Assembly: GCA_022559985.1 (NCBI GenBank)
Contig: JAFJTR010000110.1
Location: forward strand, 1-64,000
Length of the DNA stretch: 64,000 bases
DNA from: Parastagonospora avenae f. sp. tritici 18332-5
Taxonomy: Eukaryota > Ascomycota > Dothideomycetes > Pleosporales > Phaeosphaeriaceae
Direction: 5' to 3'
The translations under genes were made by a program, and so were the position numbers. The notes under the pieces were generated by a model. That model was not told the origin of the DNA. It did no database searches and worked only from the letters and a program-made list of their open reading frames with translations. This document shows, one piece after another, positions 23,471 to 34,591 of this stretch. Numbering within the stretch: the stretch's first letter is position 1; each line of letters opens with the position of its first letter.

Positions 23471-24372
23471 TCATTCAGATGCGGGCTTGATGTTCTTAAA
23501 CGTCTTAGTGATGTTCGTGATGGCTTCTTCAACCGGTAATCGCTCCATCGAACTTGCACCATAGAAGCCTTGGACGCCTTTAGTTCTGCTGATGACATAT
23601 TCAGCGTCGTCGGGCTTTGCAATCGGTCCACCGTGGCAGAGCACGATAATGTCGTCCTTGATCTCGATAGCGGCATCGCGGATCTCTTGCGTGAGCTTCA
23701 CACAATCATCTAAACTTTTGCCGCTCGTTGCGCCAATACTTCCGGATGTCGTGAGGCCCATGTGCGCTACGAGAATGTCTGCACCAGCATCCGCCATTTT
23801 TTTGGCTTCTTCGACATTGAAAACGTATGGTGTTGTAAGAAGATCCAGCTCTCGTGCCTTTCGGACGACTTCGACTTCGGCATCGTAGCTCATGCCTGTC
23901 TCTTCAAGGTTCTGGCGGAACGTGCCGTCAATCAATCCGACAGTGGGGAAATTCTGCACTCCGGCAAAGCCAAGATCCTTGAGCTGCTTGAGAAATCTGT
24001 CCATATCCCTGAAAGGATCTGTTGCGCACACTCCCGCCAGAACGGGAGTGTTCTTTACCACCGGAAGCACTTCGTTTGCCTATGTGACTGAAAGTTAGCT
24101 CGGATATTGCAGGAGCTGCTGAGGAATGAGCTACTGACCATGTCGAGGACTACATCGTTTGCATTTCCATAGGGCATTAGGCCAGCCAGGGATCCTCTCC
24201 CTGCCATTCTGAAGCGACCGCTATTGTAAATTATGATCATGTCGCCGCCGCCTTGCTCGATGAATTTTGCCGAAAGTCCAATGCCAGCGCCTGCGCCAAC
24301 AATGATATTTCCATCTTTAATGGACCTGCGAAGCTTCTTGAGGATAGCTTTACGATCTGATGGCGGGCCCAT
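23471..24372 (-). CDS. TIM-barrel (PEP-hydrolase-like) family protein
   Basis: Exons 24372-24139 and 24079-23471 are joined across a 59-bp intron (GTCAGT donor, GCTAAC branch, ATAG acceptor) and give 280 aa, the usual size for this family. Features include VGAGAGIGLSAKF (about residues 25-37), IYNSGRFRMAGRGSLAGLMP, then the barrel segments AGVCATDPF, GVQNFPTVGLIDG and LVAHMGLTTSG, and a C-terminal LCHGGPIAKP and GFYGASSMERLP. Bacterial and fungal relatives are annotated as phosphoenolpyruvate-hydrolase-like TIM-barrel enzymes, but the reaction is not established. In plants the equivalent domain is fused to a UPF0261 domain in the Tm-1 protein, whose counterpart is the divergent neighbour here. 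Confidence 0.9.
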
Positions 24373-24539
24373 CTTGATATTGGGAGGAAGGAAGATGAAG
24401 AAAATATGAACGGTTGTGACCACTGTCCAGTTGGGAGGTAATGCAATATGACGTAATCGCGGGGATGAACTTCGAACCACATCAACACTGCTCCCATCGC
24501 ACCACACTCCATCTTATAATTCTCCATTCGGTGACAAGC
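24373..24539. promoter_or_regulatory. Short bidirectional promoter of TIM-barrel/UPF0261 pair
   Basis: Only 167 bp separate the two start codons, so the genes very probably share promoter elements and are co-regulated. An in-frame ATG at 24441 would lengthen the UPF0261 protein by 33 residues without conserved features, so I use the later start. Confidence 0.6.
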
Positions 24540-25805
24540 ATGTCTGCAAAATCATGTGTCGTGCTAATTGGCACGTGCGACACAAAACTCGAGGAGCTCC
24601 TCTTCCTGCGAGAGGAAATAACACGCGATTCGACCAAGGTCCTGTTCATTGACGTCGGACGCAAACCAGTGCAACATGATTCCATCGACATTCCGCAGGA
24701 CCAACTCATGCGAGACTATGCCGACGGCGCAAATGTCGATGGCTTGCCACGAGGGGAAGTGATAAAAATGATGGCTGGATGCACAACCAAAGCTGTCAAA
24801 CAGCTGTATGACCAGGGATACATACATGGAATCATATCAGCTGGAGGCTCAGGTGGCACTTCACTCGCAGCAGAGGTCATGAGAAATGCTTTGCCAATTG
24901 GGTTTCCGAAGATGATAGTTTCTACCATCGCAAGTGGCGATACTGGACCTATTGTTGAAGAGACGGACATTACTCTCATGCCCTCTGTCGTCGACGTGGC
25001 GGGCCTGAACGAGATACTGCGAATGGTTTTAAGCAACGCTGCTCAGGCGATCGTGGCCATGACGCAGAGTTATGCGTCAACGTCCCGAAACCCATATCGT
25101 CAGAAGGCGAGGAAGAAGCGGGTGGGCATCACCATGTTTGGCGTGACCACTCCAGCTGTGGACGCCATCCGCAAGCACCTCGAGGAGAATTATGAAATCG
25201 AAGCCTACGTCTTTCACGCCACAGGCCATGGTGGCAAGGCGATGGAGCGACTTGTTCGCGAGGGCGGGCTGGACGCCGTGCTCGACCTCACAACAACCGA
25301 AATCTGCGATTTTCACACAGGTGGGGTCATGAGTGCAGGTCCGCATCGACTCGAAGCTGCTGCACAAGTCGGCATACCAAATATTATCTCCGTGGGCGCG
25401 ACTGATATGACCAACTTTGGGCCAAGGAATACGGTCCCAGAACGCTACGCAGCGAACCGTAAACTGTATGAGCACAATCCTGTTGTGACGCTGATGAGGA
25501 CCTCGAAGGATGAGGCGGAGCAGGTGGGCAAGTTCATTGTTGACAAGTTAATGAAATACGCAAAGGATCCAAGCACGGTCCAAGTCTGGCTGCCAACCGG
25601 TGGCATTAGTATGATCGCGGTTCCCGGTGGTGAATTTGAAGATAGAGAAGCTGATAAAATTCTCTTCCAGACACTTAAAAACGGGTTGGCGGACAGCGGT
25701 ATCGAGGTCGTCGTGGATGGGCGCGCTATCAACGAGGAAGGCTTTGCTCATGACATCGCCGAAGCGCTCATTCAGAAAATGGGCGTGAGTAAAAGAGTCG
25801 CCTGA
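24540..25805 (+). CDS. UPF0261 / Tm-1-like ATP-binding family protein
   Basis: A single uninterrupted frame gives 421 aa beginning MSAKSCVVLIGTCDTKLEEL, the typical UPF0261 N-terminus. Other family features are GIISAGGSGGTSLAAEVMR (Gly-rich nucleotide-binding loop, about residues 97-115), MIVSTIASGDTGP, then the second domain with VGITMFGVTTPAVDAIR and FHATGHGGKAMERLV, and a C-terminal GGISMIAVPGGEF. The family shares its fold with the N-terminal part of tomato Tm-1, which binds ATP and a viral replication protein. The native role in fungi is not known. The partner TIM-barrel gene is divergent at 167 bp, matching the fused arrangement in plants. Confidence 0.92.
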   Translation: MSAKSCVVLIGTCDTKLEELLFLREEITRDSTKVLFIDVGRKPVQHDSIDIPQDQLMRDYADGANVDGLPRGEVIKMMAGCTTKAVKQLYDQGYIHGIISAGGSGGTSLAAEVMRNALPIGFPKMIVSTIASGDTGPIVEETDITLMPSVVDVAGLNEILRMVLSNAAQAIVAMTQSYASTSRNPYRQKARKKRVGITMFGVTTPAVDAIRKHLEENYEIEAYVFHATGHGGKAMERLVREGGLDAVLDLTTTEICDFHTGGVMSAGPHRLEAAAQVGIPNIISVGATDMTNFGPRNTVPERYAANRKLYEHNPVVTLMRTSKDEAEQVGKFIVDKLMKYAKDPSTVQVWLPTGGISMIAVPGGEFEDREADKILFQTLKNGLADSGIEVVVDGRAINEEGFAHDIAEALIQKMGVSKRVA

Positions 25806-26056
25806 TTTTGTCTGAGACGAAGCGACTCCTTTCGACATCTGTGCCTGGATCCGAAATTCGTCGCGCACTACGCCCGGGTGAGGCGCCCTGCGCGATAATC
25901 CACTCTCATCGCGGTGATTGGACAAAATCAGTTTTGCGGCGCAACTAGCCGCTCTGAGCGGATCCTTAGACAACCCTTAAAAAGTCACGATCCCCACAAG
26001 GTTGTTCTTGCCTATTCATAGCATTTTGTTATCGTCACTCGTTCAGATCCCTCACA

Positions 26057-27519
26057 ATGTTCGCACGCAAAAATGTGCTGCCGTTCTTTCTTCCTTTCTT
26101 CATCAGCCAGGCCCTTGGACAATCTGGAGGAGAATATGGGGCAATCCAGCTGGACGTAAAAAGCCAGGATTCCATCAAGTCAGCCGCTCGATCTCTTGCC
26201 GGCGGTATTATCGCAGCGTACAATGATAGCTTGGCCAGTGAAGATGGTGGCATTCCAGGTCTGTTCGACGGCAAGAATGATATCTATTTCTGGGAATCTG
26301 GTACTCTCTGGAACGCATTGCTTGGATATTCCTACCTGACCGGCGACTCGCAATACGATGCTACGATTTCTGAAGCTTTGCAGTTCCAGCTTGGAGACTA
26401 TGATGCTTTTATGCCTCCAAACCAGACGAAGACCCTTGGCAATGATGATCAAAGTTGTTGGGCTTTGTCAGCCATGACGGCCGCGGAAATTGGGCTTCCC
26501 AAACCGAAAGACGCCGAATGGGTCGACTATGCGAGAAATGTGTGGCAAATCCAGTCCGAGCGACTCGGATCTGGAGAGGACAAGTGCGCAGGTGGTCTAA
26601 GATGGCAGATCTACACCTTTAACGCCGGGTACAACTATATGAACGCTTGGTCAAATGGAAACTTCTTCTTGCTTTCGTCACGTCTCGCCAAGTTTACCGG
26701 CAACGCTACCTACTCGCAATACGCAGACAAGATCTTCAAATGGTCACAGACGGTGGGCCTTGTGGACAAAGACTTCAGCGTCTACGATGGAACTGATTCA
26801 GTTGCGAACTGTTCGGAGGTCAGCAAACTTCGATGGACTGCTACTCATGGTCTCTACACTGAGGGTGCGGCCCTCATGTACAACATAGTAAGTCTTCTCA
26901 ACTTCCCAGTCTACGGCCTATATCTTAACATCGACAGACCGGCGCACAAAACTGGACGGACGCTGTCAAGGGCTTTGTCAAAACCACGTCTATCTTTCAG
27001 TGGTCGACGGGATCCGGCATCCTCACCGAGTACGCCTGCCAGCTGGCCGGCCGATGCAACTCGGATCAACGTGCCTTCAAAGGCGTTTTTGCTCGCACGT
27101 TCGCACGCGCCGCGCTCGCAGCCCCAATCGTTTCCGACTCCATCAACAAGTTACTCATAAACTCTGCCAAGGGCGCTGCTATGGCATGTACCACGGGTAA
27201 TGATCCGCAATGCAGCCTCAGCTGGACCGCTGATAATAACACTGACTGGGAATGGGCCACTGCCACTGACGGAAACATTGGTGAAGTCTATTCTGCTTTG
27301 GAGGTCATGCAGGGTCTGCTGTACCCATTCGCGAAGGGTTTGAAGGGTGCGAGTGCATCTAACAGTGCCGGCAACGCGACTGGCAACTCAACACAAGGTG
27401 CTGGAGCTTCAGGTGTGTCCGGGGCCGGAACACCGCAGAACACCGGAGCCGCTGGTGCGCTTCTCGCGAGCACCACTACGGTACTCGTAGTCGCGTTTGC
27501 AGCTATGCTCAGTTTCTAG
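26057..27519 (+). CDS. GH76 alpha-1,6-mannanase/transglycosidase, Dfg5/Dcw1 type, GPI-anchored
   Basis: Exons 26057-26887 and 26938-27519 are joined by a 50-bp intron (GTAAGT ... GACAG) and give 470 aa. Residues 1-21 are a signal peptide. The GH76 catalytic domain follows with YFWESGTLWNALLGY (about 77-91) and the paired catalytic Asp in GNDDQSCW (130-131). Later come GGLRWQIYTFNAGYNYMNA and WTATHGLYTEGA, then WSTGSGILTEYAC after the intron. The C-terminus is a Gly/Ser/Asn-rich linker and a hydrophobic tail (about 20 residues), as in GPI-anchored members. Dfg5/Dcw1 proteins act at the plasma membrane to process GPI-mannan and cross-link glycoproteins into the wall glucan. Skipping the splice sends the frame into an unrelated basic tail, so the intron is well supported. 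Confidence 0.93.
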
Positions 27520-28248
27520 GGTTTTCTATTTGCATGGCGGGAACCCTCAACCAGCATACACCATATAGCCCCTACCACTGTCTTGCCACAGAAACAGGTT
27601 TGTCAGCCTGCATATCCTCAGCACTATATAATCTCTTCAACTTGTAGACTGCTTTCACGCCCCTTCACTTTCGTAAGGACCCATGAAATTGGTTGGATGT
27701 ACCAGTGCTCTATATGTGAAGGTGCTGCGTCCATACCGCGTCATGGAGATGTAAAGTCGCTCAGGCTGAGACTATATGTGTGTCAGATATTGTCAGATAT
27801 GAGCGAGGCTAGGCTGTAACACAGGCTCGGCTGGAATGGCAATGTATGGAATGGACTGTGCAGCTGGTTGCACAAGGGCGGGGGATAAAACCACCTGTTC
27901 ATAGATCAGACGATGAGGACAATCAATCACCACAATCATCTTTGAAACAATTGCCTACAAGCATAATATCTGACAACGTGACGTATATGTCCAAGTGAAG
28001 AGCAGCTAAATCATACATAGGCAATCGAATTTTAGACCTGAAGTATAATTTTTGTTCTTGCACAATGTTGATCTGGATTTTAAGTGTACCATGGTTTGCA
28101 GTTAATGCCTTGATTGAATAGGGGACGCTAAACAAGCAGCACAAAATAAATTCACACAAAAGCTGTTCTGTATATTTGACATTGGATACAAACCACTATC
28201 CCATGCTCCACAGCTTCTTGCGCAGATCCAATCCGCCATCTGACTAAA
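27520..28248. other. Gene-free stretch
   Basis: No coding model. TGTCAGATA occurs twice near 27780-27800, matching only the outer 9-10 bases of solo LTR 1; too little to call an element. Confidence 0.4.
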
Positions 28249-29033
28249 ATGGAGACAGCTAGCAATCCCTTCTTCCCTATACCTACCGAGCTGAGGAGCA
28301 TCATCTACAAATACGCCTTGACAGAGAATAAACCCTGAAGTCTTAAAAAACCAAGAGACCATACCCTTTGCTCAGCATTGCACCCGCAGCTTCGGTACCG
28401 GCACCACCTGCAGATTCTCGCAACGGGCTCGTCACATCCCCACGGCGTTCGTGAAATACCTGAATCAAACCAGCTTCGATTTTTCAACAAGCAAATGTAC
28501 CGTGAAACACGCGCCCTTTCACTGAACAACAACACCATTGAGTTCAGTAACGTTGAAGATGCAGACTACTTTTTCAACACTGCGCAACCACGCACCTCAA
28601 GAAGCTTCGACTAGTCACCATCCGATGGCTGGATCAAAACACACCCGGCGTCCCTGATTCCGAAATATGGAAAAGTGCATCAAAATTTTGCCGACTCTAT
28701 CCACACGCAATAGTGCACGTCAACGTCTCGAATCGGTCGCCAAATGCGCCGCACACCCTCCTCTGGCTCGCCAGATACGAAGCGCATGTCCGCGGCACCA
28801 GAAATGTGTTCGATGCGCTGATCGATGAGAATTCTGTGTTTCGAGATGCGATTCGTCCTTGTCTCCGGCTCGAGGCTGGAATGCCTGTCGTTCACGACGA
28901 TATTCGCTTCTTCCCTGCTGCGGAGGTTTTCGATGAGGAGTTCGTGTGCAACGCGAACAACTTGAATTCTTTCGTTGTCCTCCCTCAGCTTTCGAGGTTG
29001 GTTGGGTCCAGGGGGGATTGGATGGTCTGGTGA
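28249..29033 (+). pseudogene. Broken F-box-like family protein, copy 3
   Basis: ATG 28249 opens a frame with FFPIPTELRSIIYKYALTEN, the family's N-terminal motif, then TGA at 28336-28338. The same frame continues with SNQLRFFNKQMYRETRAL, matching the QLKFVSRQLYQET block of the other copies, up to 28614. A frameshift near 28590 is needed to continue: the third frame reads LKKLRLVTIRWLDQ and runs to 29033 with a C-terminal half resembling copy 1. One nonsense codon and one frameshift make this a pseudogene. Splicing across the first stop is possible but no strong donor/acceptor pair was seen. Confidence 0.65.
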
Positions 29034-29314
29034 GCTTGATGAAGCATGTTGTCGAGTATGGTGCTTGAGTGCGTGTTGTAGCAACCTGTATATATCCATA
29101 TGGCTTCCTAGCATCGAGTGGAACCTCCCAAGACATTGAGATCATCCAGACCACTGCATCACAAGAACCAACCGAAGGATAGGAAGAGTCAAGGCAAGGC
29201 ACGATCATATGGCAGCAGGGGAGAACTTCTGCATTCGAGGCCTCTCAGGCGGAGGCAGAGGTACTAAAGTCTATCTAATACATTCGTTGAACATTTCGAA
29301 TCAAAACTACCACT

Positions 29315-30311
29315 CTATCGCTTCCTCACACCAAACGAGCCAGGCTTGTTGCCCACGGCGAAGCCGAGGGACGCGGTCTGGGTCTTGGCCGGCACATATG
29401 ACGCGGCAGGGGCAGCAGCGGGCGCGGAAGGTCCAGGCGCGGCGGAGAAGAGCGCAAAGAGATCCGGAGGCGGACCAGCCGGACGAGCAACGCTGGCTGC
29501 CGCAGAGGGGCCAGGCGCGCAGGCACAAGGGGGAGTGAGACCAGGCGCGAGGAAAGCCGGGCGCGAGAGTGGGCGCAGGAGCGAGAGCGATGGCGACAGG
29601 AGGAGGAGAGGCGGTGGAGCCAGCCGCAAGGAAGGTCGTGATGGGCTCCACGATGCGCGAGCCGACGATGCGGAGGCCAGACAGCGGATAATGGATGCCT
29701 TTGAGGCGGAAACCGTCTGTCAGAGAGTTATTATGATGAATTGAAAGCCGACAGGATCATGCATGAAGACATACCCTGAGGGAAGAGAGGGCATGGCAGC
29801 TCATCTGCCAATGCCCTTGCGTACTCGTAGTATGATTCGAGCTTGAGGTGATCAACCCCCAAGCCCGCCAAATTGACACCACGAAAGAGTGACAGATGTC
29901 CGACGAACAAAGAAGCGGCCATCTGGTGGGTGAGTTCTTTGACGTGGTTGAACTGGTCACTCACGACGTTGAGCTGCCAGAGGCGGGTGTTCTGGTCGCG
30001 GATAGTAAGCTCGAGGCGTTCTATCTTGACCTGCTCAACGCCTGTGGCATCGATTTGGACTTGCCCTGGAGAAGCCCGATGGTGCGGCGGAGGTCGTCGA
30101 TGGTGGCACAAAGCCTGCGGATGGTATCTTTGGCGGCTTCGCAGTCGCCATGGTAGTCCGTGACGATGCCTACGGGAGGGAGAGAACCGCCAGCAGCGTC
30201 CAGGGCGGCCTTAAGGGTGGAGACGCATTGCTCCAAGCAGCAAATGCGGGTGACGAGAAGATGGAGGATGAGGAGGGCGACCAGCGCCAGGAGTTCGAAC
30301 AGGAACATCAT
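29315..30311 (-). pseudogene. Membrane-anchored coiled-coil protein, frameshifted
   Basis: ATG 30311 starts MMFLFELLALVALLILHLLV, an N-terminal membrane segment, then a helical region ending DLRRTIGLLQ near 30070. The next coherent frame (VEQVKIERLELTIRDQ, coiled coil) is reached only by a -1 shift. It continues to a convincing 58-bp intron at 29717-29774 (GTATGT ... CTGACAG). After the intron it reads GFRLKGIHYPLSGLRIVGSR, then a Pro/Ala-rich tail. A compensating +1 shift near 29550-29600 is needed to reach the natural-looking end GNKPGSFGVRKR at 29315. The two shifts cancel, so either sequence errors or genuine indels explain the break. The family is unknown. Confidence 0.5.
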
Positions 30312-31640
30312 TTTGATGTGGAATTGGAGAGAATTATGATAATTTTAAAAGCTTTTGTGTGTGTGGAAAAAGCTTACGGACCTGAAGAAGAAAAGAGAAA
30401 GGACGGAGGAGACGAACGGTTTATATGTATCCCATACTCACATGGAAGCAGGATTTCGCTGCTCTACAACAGCTAAGGCCTACAATAACAGTCACAATAC
30501 GCAAAGTCATCTTCACCACGCTGTCGTTAGTGACAGCCGAATTTCCGCCTTCACCTCAGCTCCGGCGACCGCGAATTCTGCAGCAACGTCTTGATGCTTG
30601 ATCAATAAGCCTGTATAGCCTCAAGTGCCGAGCATGTAGCATATAGAGTCTCATTGAGGGTTGAGAATATTCGAGATGTCGTATAGTTGCGATGAGGTTG
30701 TCAAGGACGAGTGTTGCGAACCCGTAGGATGTCGCATGGTTTGGCTAAAAACGTGCGCTAATTCCGATTGGGCACAAGCGTTTTCTCTTTCCTGACATGA
30801 CAATGCGCTCTTTGTGACCAATAACACCAAATGCTCAATTTTCGACAAACTGATTGCTGGACACCATCCATATAGAGTATAGGCACCTGAACAACTTCCT
30901 TCTGAGCATTACAGCCATCTGAATGTATACACTTAACGCTCCTGACGCGATGACCCCTCGATGTCACTACTCGAGGACCGGTACGAGTATGGAGCTATAT
31001 ACAAGCACAAAAGAGATTAAACACGCTGAAACACACGAGCATATTGCCGTGAAATTGTGCGGCGGGTGCATCTCCAGAAAGCCCTCCATGCTCGCCCGCA
31101 GCCGGCCTGGACTTTGACCTGCCCAAGACACGTCCGGATCACCCCGCTGAGCTCTACATCCCATTGGATCCTCATATGTAAGTAAAATTTATGGCTATTT
31201 ACCAGGCCAGAGCCACAGCTGAGTTCGGCAATCGAACATGCATTGCCATCGTCCTCACGTGTCCAGTCTACCATCATCAGACTCGCCGCCGCATTGTTGT
31301 TGTGAAAGCATTGAGTCATGCTCCTATGTGCTTCTACATGACTTTTGTGTGAAAGTGTGGAAACAATCAGGCAGATGGATGCAGTCACGGTCCACACGTA
31401 CTCGCAAAACGCACAACCTCCGCCTTATACTCCAGCAGCCTAGGCCTGGGAATCATACCTCGCGACTCGAGCACGGATCATGTGGTCGACTACGCTAGTC
31501 CCAGCATCTCTCTCAGGGCATTAAGTACCCTCCCAGGACCAGCTCGACTCCGCATCAACAGAAGATCAGAACACTCTCAATCGATAGCCCTCAGCAAATT
31601 CCATCGACGCACCGCTCATCCCTCAGTCTCCATCATCACT
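30312..31640. other. 1.3-kb gene-free stretch
   Basis: No coding frame of family-like quality. The last 160 bp precede the coiled-coil locus and are probably its promoter and 5' leader; an in-frame ATG at 31482 exists but the leader it adds has no protein-like features. Confidence 0.4.
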
Positions 31641-34591
31641 ATGCCAATCCGCAAGAACAACCCCAAGGATCGTATGGCAGCTCAGACTCCACCTCCTCGA
31701 ACCGGAACGGCCGACTCCGGCTACTATGGTAACGATCGAGACGAAGATGCCGCCCGACCTCAATCTGGTGGGGCGGAACGAGCCTGGGAGTTCAACGGAG
31801 CTCGTCCCCGTCGACGGTCATTACGGCGCCGCGCTCAAGAAAATTCCGATGTGGTCGAGTTGGATCGAACTGCAGAGGAAAGCCGTCGCGGACGTGCAGA
31901 GGATGTTCGATTTGCAGAGGAAAGCCGTGTTCGACTTGCCGAAGAGGCCCGAGTCCAGCGGGAACGACAAGCTGCACTGCAGATAGCAGTGGACCAGAGA
32001 ACTCTGGCTGAGCAAGAAGCTGCCTAGCGACAGAGAGAGGATGATGAAGAGCAGCGAGCACTCGCGGAGAGCACCCGACTTGCTCAAGAGGAGGCTCTTC
32101 GGGCTGAGCAAGACGCTGCGACGCATCGCAGAGGATACGAAGAAGAGCAGCAAGCGATCGCTGAGAGCGCTCGGCCGGCTGATGAAGAAGCTACTCGACG
32201 CATAGAGGATGAAGAAGAGCGGCAAGCGATTGCTGCAAGCGCTCGGCTCGCTGAAGAAGAAGTTGATCAACGCCAAGAGGATATGGACTTGGCTATCGCT
32301 ATGGCGAATAGCGCGGCAGAAGCCGAAGAACCAGACCACCAAAGGGCGATAGAAGCGACTCTGTAGATAGAGCGCGCGAGATTGCCGAGAGAAGCTCAGG
32401 AGGCGAGCGCTCTGAGGGCAGCAGAAGCGGCTCGGGAAGCGGAGCGCCTCAGACTTCAACGGGAGGCAGAAGAGAGGCAGACGGCTGCTGATCTCCGTGC
32501 CATCGAGGTAGCCCAAGCGTCTCTCCGGCAAAAAGCAGAGGAGGAAAGACGCCAAGCGCAAGCGGCACAAGCCATTGAAGCCGCTCAGGAAGCGGAGCGT
32601 CATCGTCTTCGCCACGAGGCCACTCAAGCTTTTCTCCAGCGACAAGCAGAGGAGAAGCTGCGCGAAGACCGCGCAACGAAAGCAGCTGAAGCGGCTCGCA
32701 AGCGACAAGAGGAAGCCGAAAATAAAAGTGTAGCCGAACAGCGCGCACCCGACGAAACAGCTGCCGTACTCCAGAAAAAACAAGAGGACTTGGACCTTAC
32801 TCTAACCTTGAGCCTCGAGGAAGTCCACGGAGAAGCACAAGTAGACAGACTTTCCCAGGATGCCCTTACTACTAGTGAGAGTGGCATGACTCCACAGCTA
32901 CTCCAGGAGTTCAAGCGTCTCCAGGATAGCGTAGAGCAACATGAAGCGGCTGCTATCCTCGCATCTGAGCAGCGAGATGAAGCTTCTCCAACCACCCGGG
33001 ATGGAGGCCAAGCAGACATCGGTATCCTGAAGACGCAATCACCCTCGTGCTCGCAAGATGGTGATGACACCGATGAGCTGTTCTTTGATGCGCCTGAGAT
33101 TGCTGCTCCCATGCACAGGTCTCTAGTCGATCAGAACCTTGTGCAGAAGCACTTAGCAAACACTGCCGAAGATTGGTCTGATAGGGCCGTGATGAATTCG
33201 CCTTTGCATGCGCCCATGCCATGACCGATTCCATTTCCAACAGAGTTAGAGCATCCGGTTCAGCCAACCTCTGCCTCAGTGCACGAGGATGACACGAGGC
33301 TGGCAAGGCCTAATCTACCAGAGTCGGATCTAAGGGGCCTAGGAAGTCCTTTCTATGAGCCAATTGGACCATGTCACCAGCCGGATATCGTCCCAGCAAG
33401 TCCACCGCACCTCGCGCACGTACGGAATGTAAATCAAGCTCTAACCCCGAAGACGGCGAGTAGCGTCATCACGCACAACAGCACCATCAATATGCCAGTA
33501 AACATCTATGGGAATGTAACAATTAACAACGAAATTAACGTTAAAGTTTCTGTCGAGAAGTCCCGGAGTCTATTAAAGCGAGCCATCAGCCAAAGCATGA
33601 ATAAGGCAGGGCACCCGGGATGGCTGCCGTGACGAACGCGGCTCGAGAACAGACTGGGAAAATTGCCTCATTGATGCGATCAGGCGTGAAGAATGCGATG
33701 GACAACATGAACATTGGTGGTAGTCGCTACGTGACAAATGCAGACAGGAGTCTACGCATGATTGACGAAGCGTACGAGTCACCAAGTCGCACCGGTAGCC
33801 CGACGAGCCCGAGCCCGGACCCGAGTCTGGTGGCTGATCTCGGTGCAGTCCAGGGGCTTTTGCGCACACCTTCTGCGCAATTGGTGCAACAGAATCGCTT
33901 CGAAGCCAACCTGAGCCCAGTGTCTCTGCCACCACAGCCATTGCGGTTGATGAATGCCTCGTCCACACCCAGTTTGCTGACACCGGACAGTAAAGGTGCA
34001 CGACCTGCAGCATCGTTAAGGAGCTCTTCGTCGCTGTACGCTTCGCCCTCGCCAGCCAACGGAGCACCTTCGGTTCAAGATTCAGTTTCAGAGTGCAATA
34101 AGTTCAACGACAGTGGGATCGGCATTTCAGACGCGCACCCAAGTGCCACACCCGTCGCTCCTTCATCTCTTCGTCAAACAGTGGGAATTCTGCCCGGCGG
34201 TGCTGCGGTGACCCGAAAGCCTGTTCCAGATAATTTGAACAGACCTTCGAGAAACCTACCTGCACCTGCTCGTGAACCGTCAGCCAGTTCGATGCGTGTC
34301 GAAAACGACTCGCCCTCGTACATGACGCGGATGCTTGGTAGGAAGCGCGTTCATCCACCTGTGAACACAGAGTGGGCGAACGTACCAGCAGCGACGCAGG
34401 ATCTGGACTTCACGATCTCTCGTGCGATCATGGGCGTCAATCGCTTTGACGACAGCAGGCACGAGATGCCTGTCTTGCCTCAAAGGACGGGCGATCCAGT
34501 CGCGCCAGTGATCGATCGGACGATCACGCCAAACATAAAGGCGAAGAAGACCGAGAAGGACGCGCAAGAAAGGCTGCGAGGCTTGATGTGA
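31641..34591 (+). pseudogene. Glu/Ala/Arg-rich coiled-coil protein gene, three nonsense codons and one frameshift
   Basis: From ATG 31641 (MPIRKNNPKDRMAAQ, good start context) one frame carries almost continuous charged helix for 1.5 kb with repeated RQAIA.SARLAEEE-like units. It is cut by TAG at 32025-32027, TAG at 32364-32366 and TGA at 33222-33224. The sequence on both sides of each stop is the same composition and frame. The frame continues through VNIYGNVTINNEINVKVSVE to about 33600. There a shift leads into the final frame, from 33620 to 34591, whose Ser/Pro-rich product includes GIASLMRSG-like and TRMLGRKR segments. All three stops are one C-to-T change from CAG or CGA. Intact, it would be about 980 residues. 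I recognise no domain. Alternatively the last 323 codons are a separate gene starting at ATG 33620. Confidence 0.6.

Noticed and set aside
27775..27815. Repeated TGTCAGATA as a third LTR fragment
   Set aside because: Only the outer 9-10 bases match LTR 1, no second end and no duplication were found.
29346..29744. 132-codon plus-strand Ala/Gly/Arg-rich frame
   Set aside because: It is antisense to the Pro/Ala-rich tail of the minus-strand coiled-coil locus, whose intron and C-terminus are more convincing.
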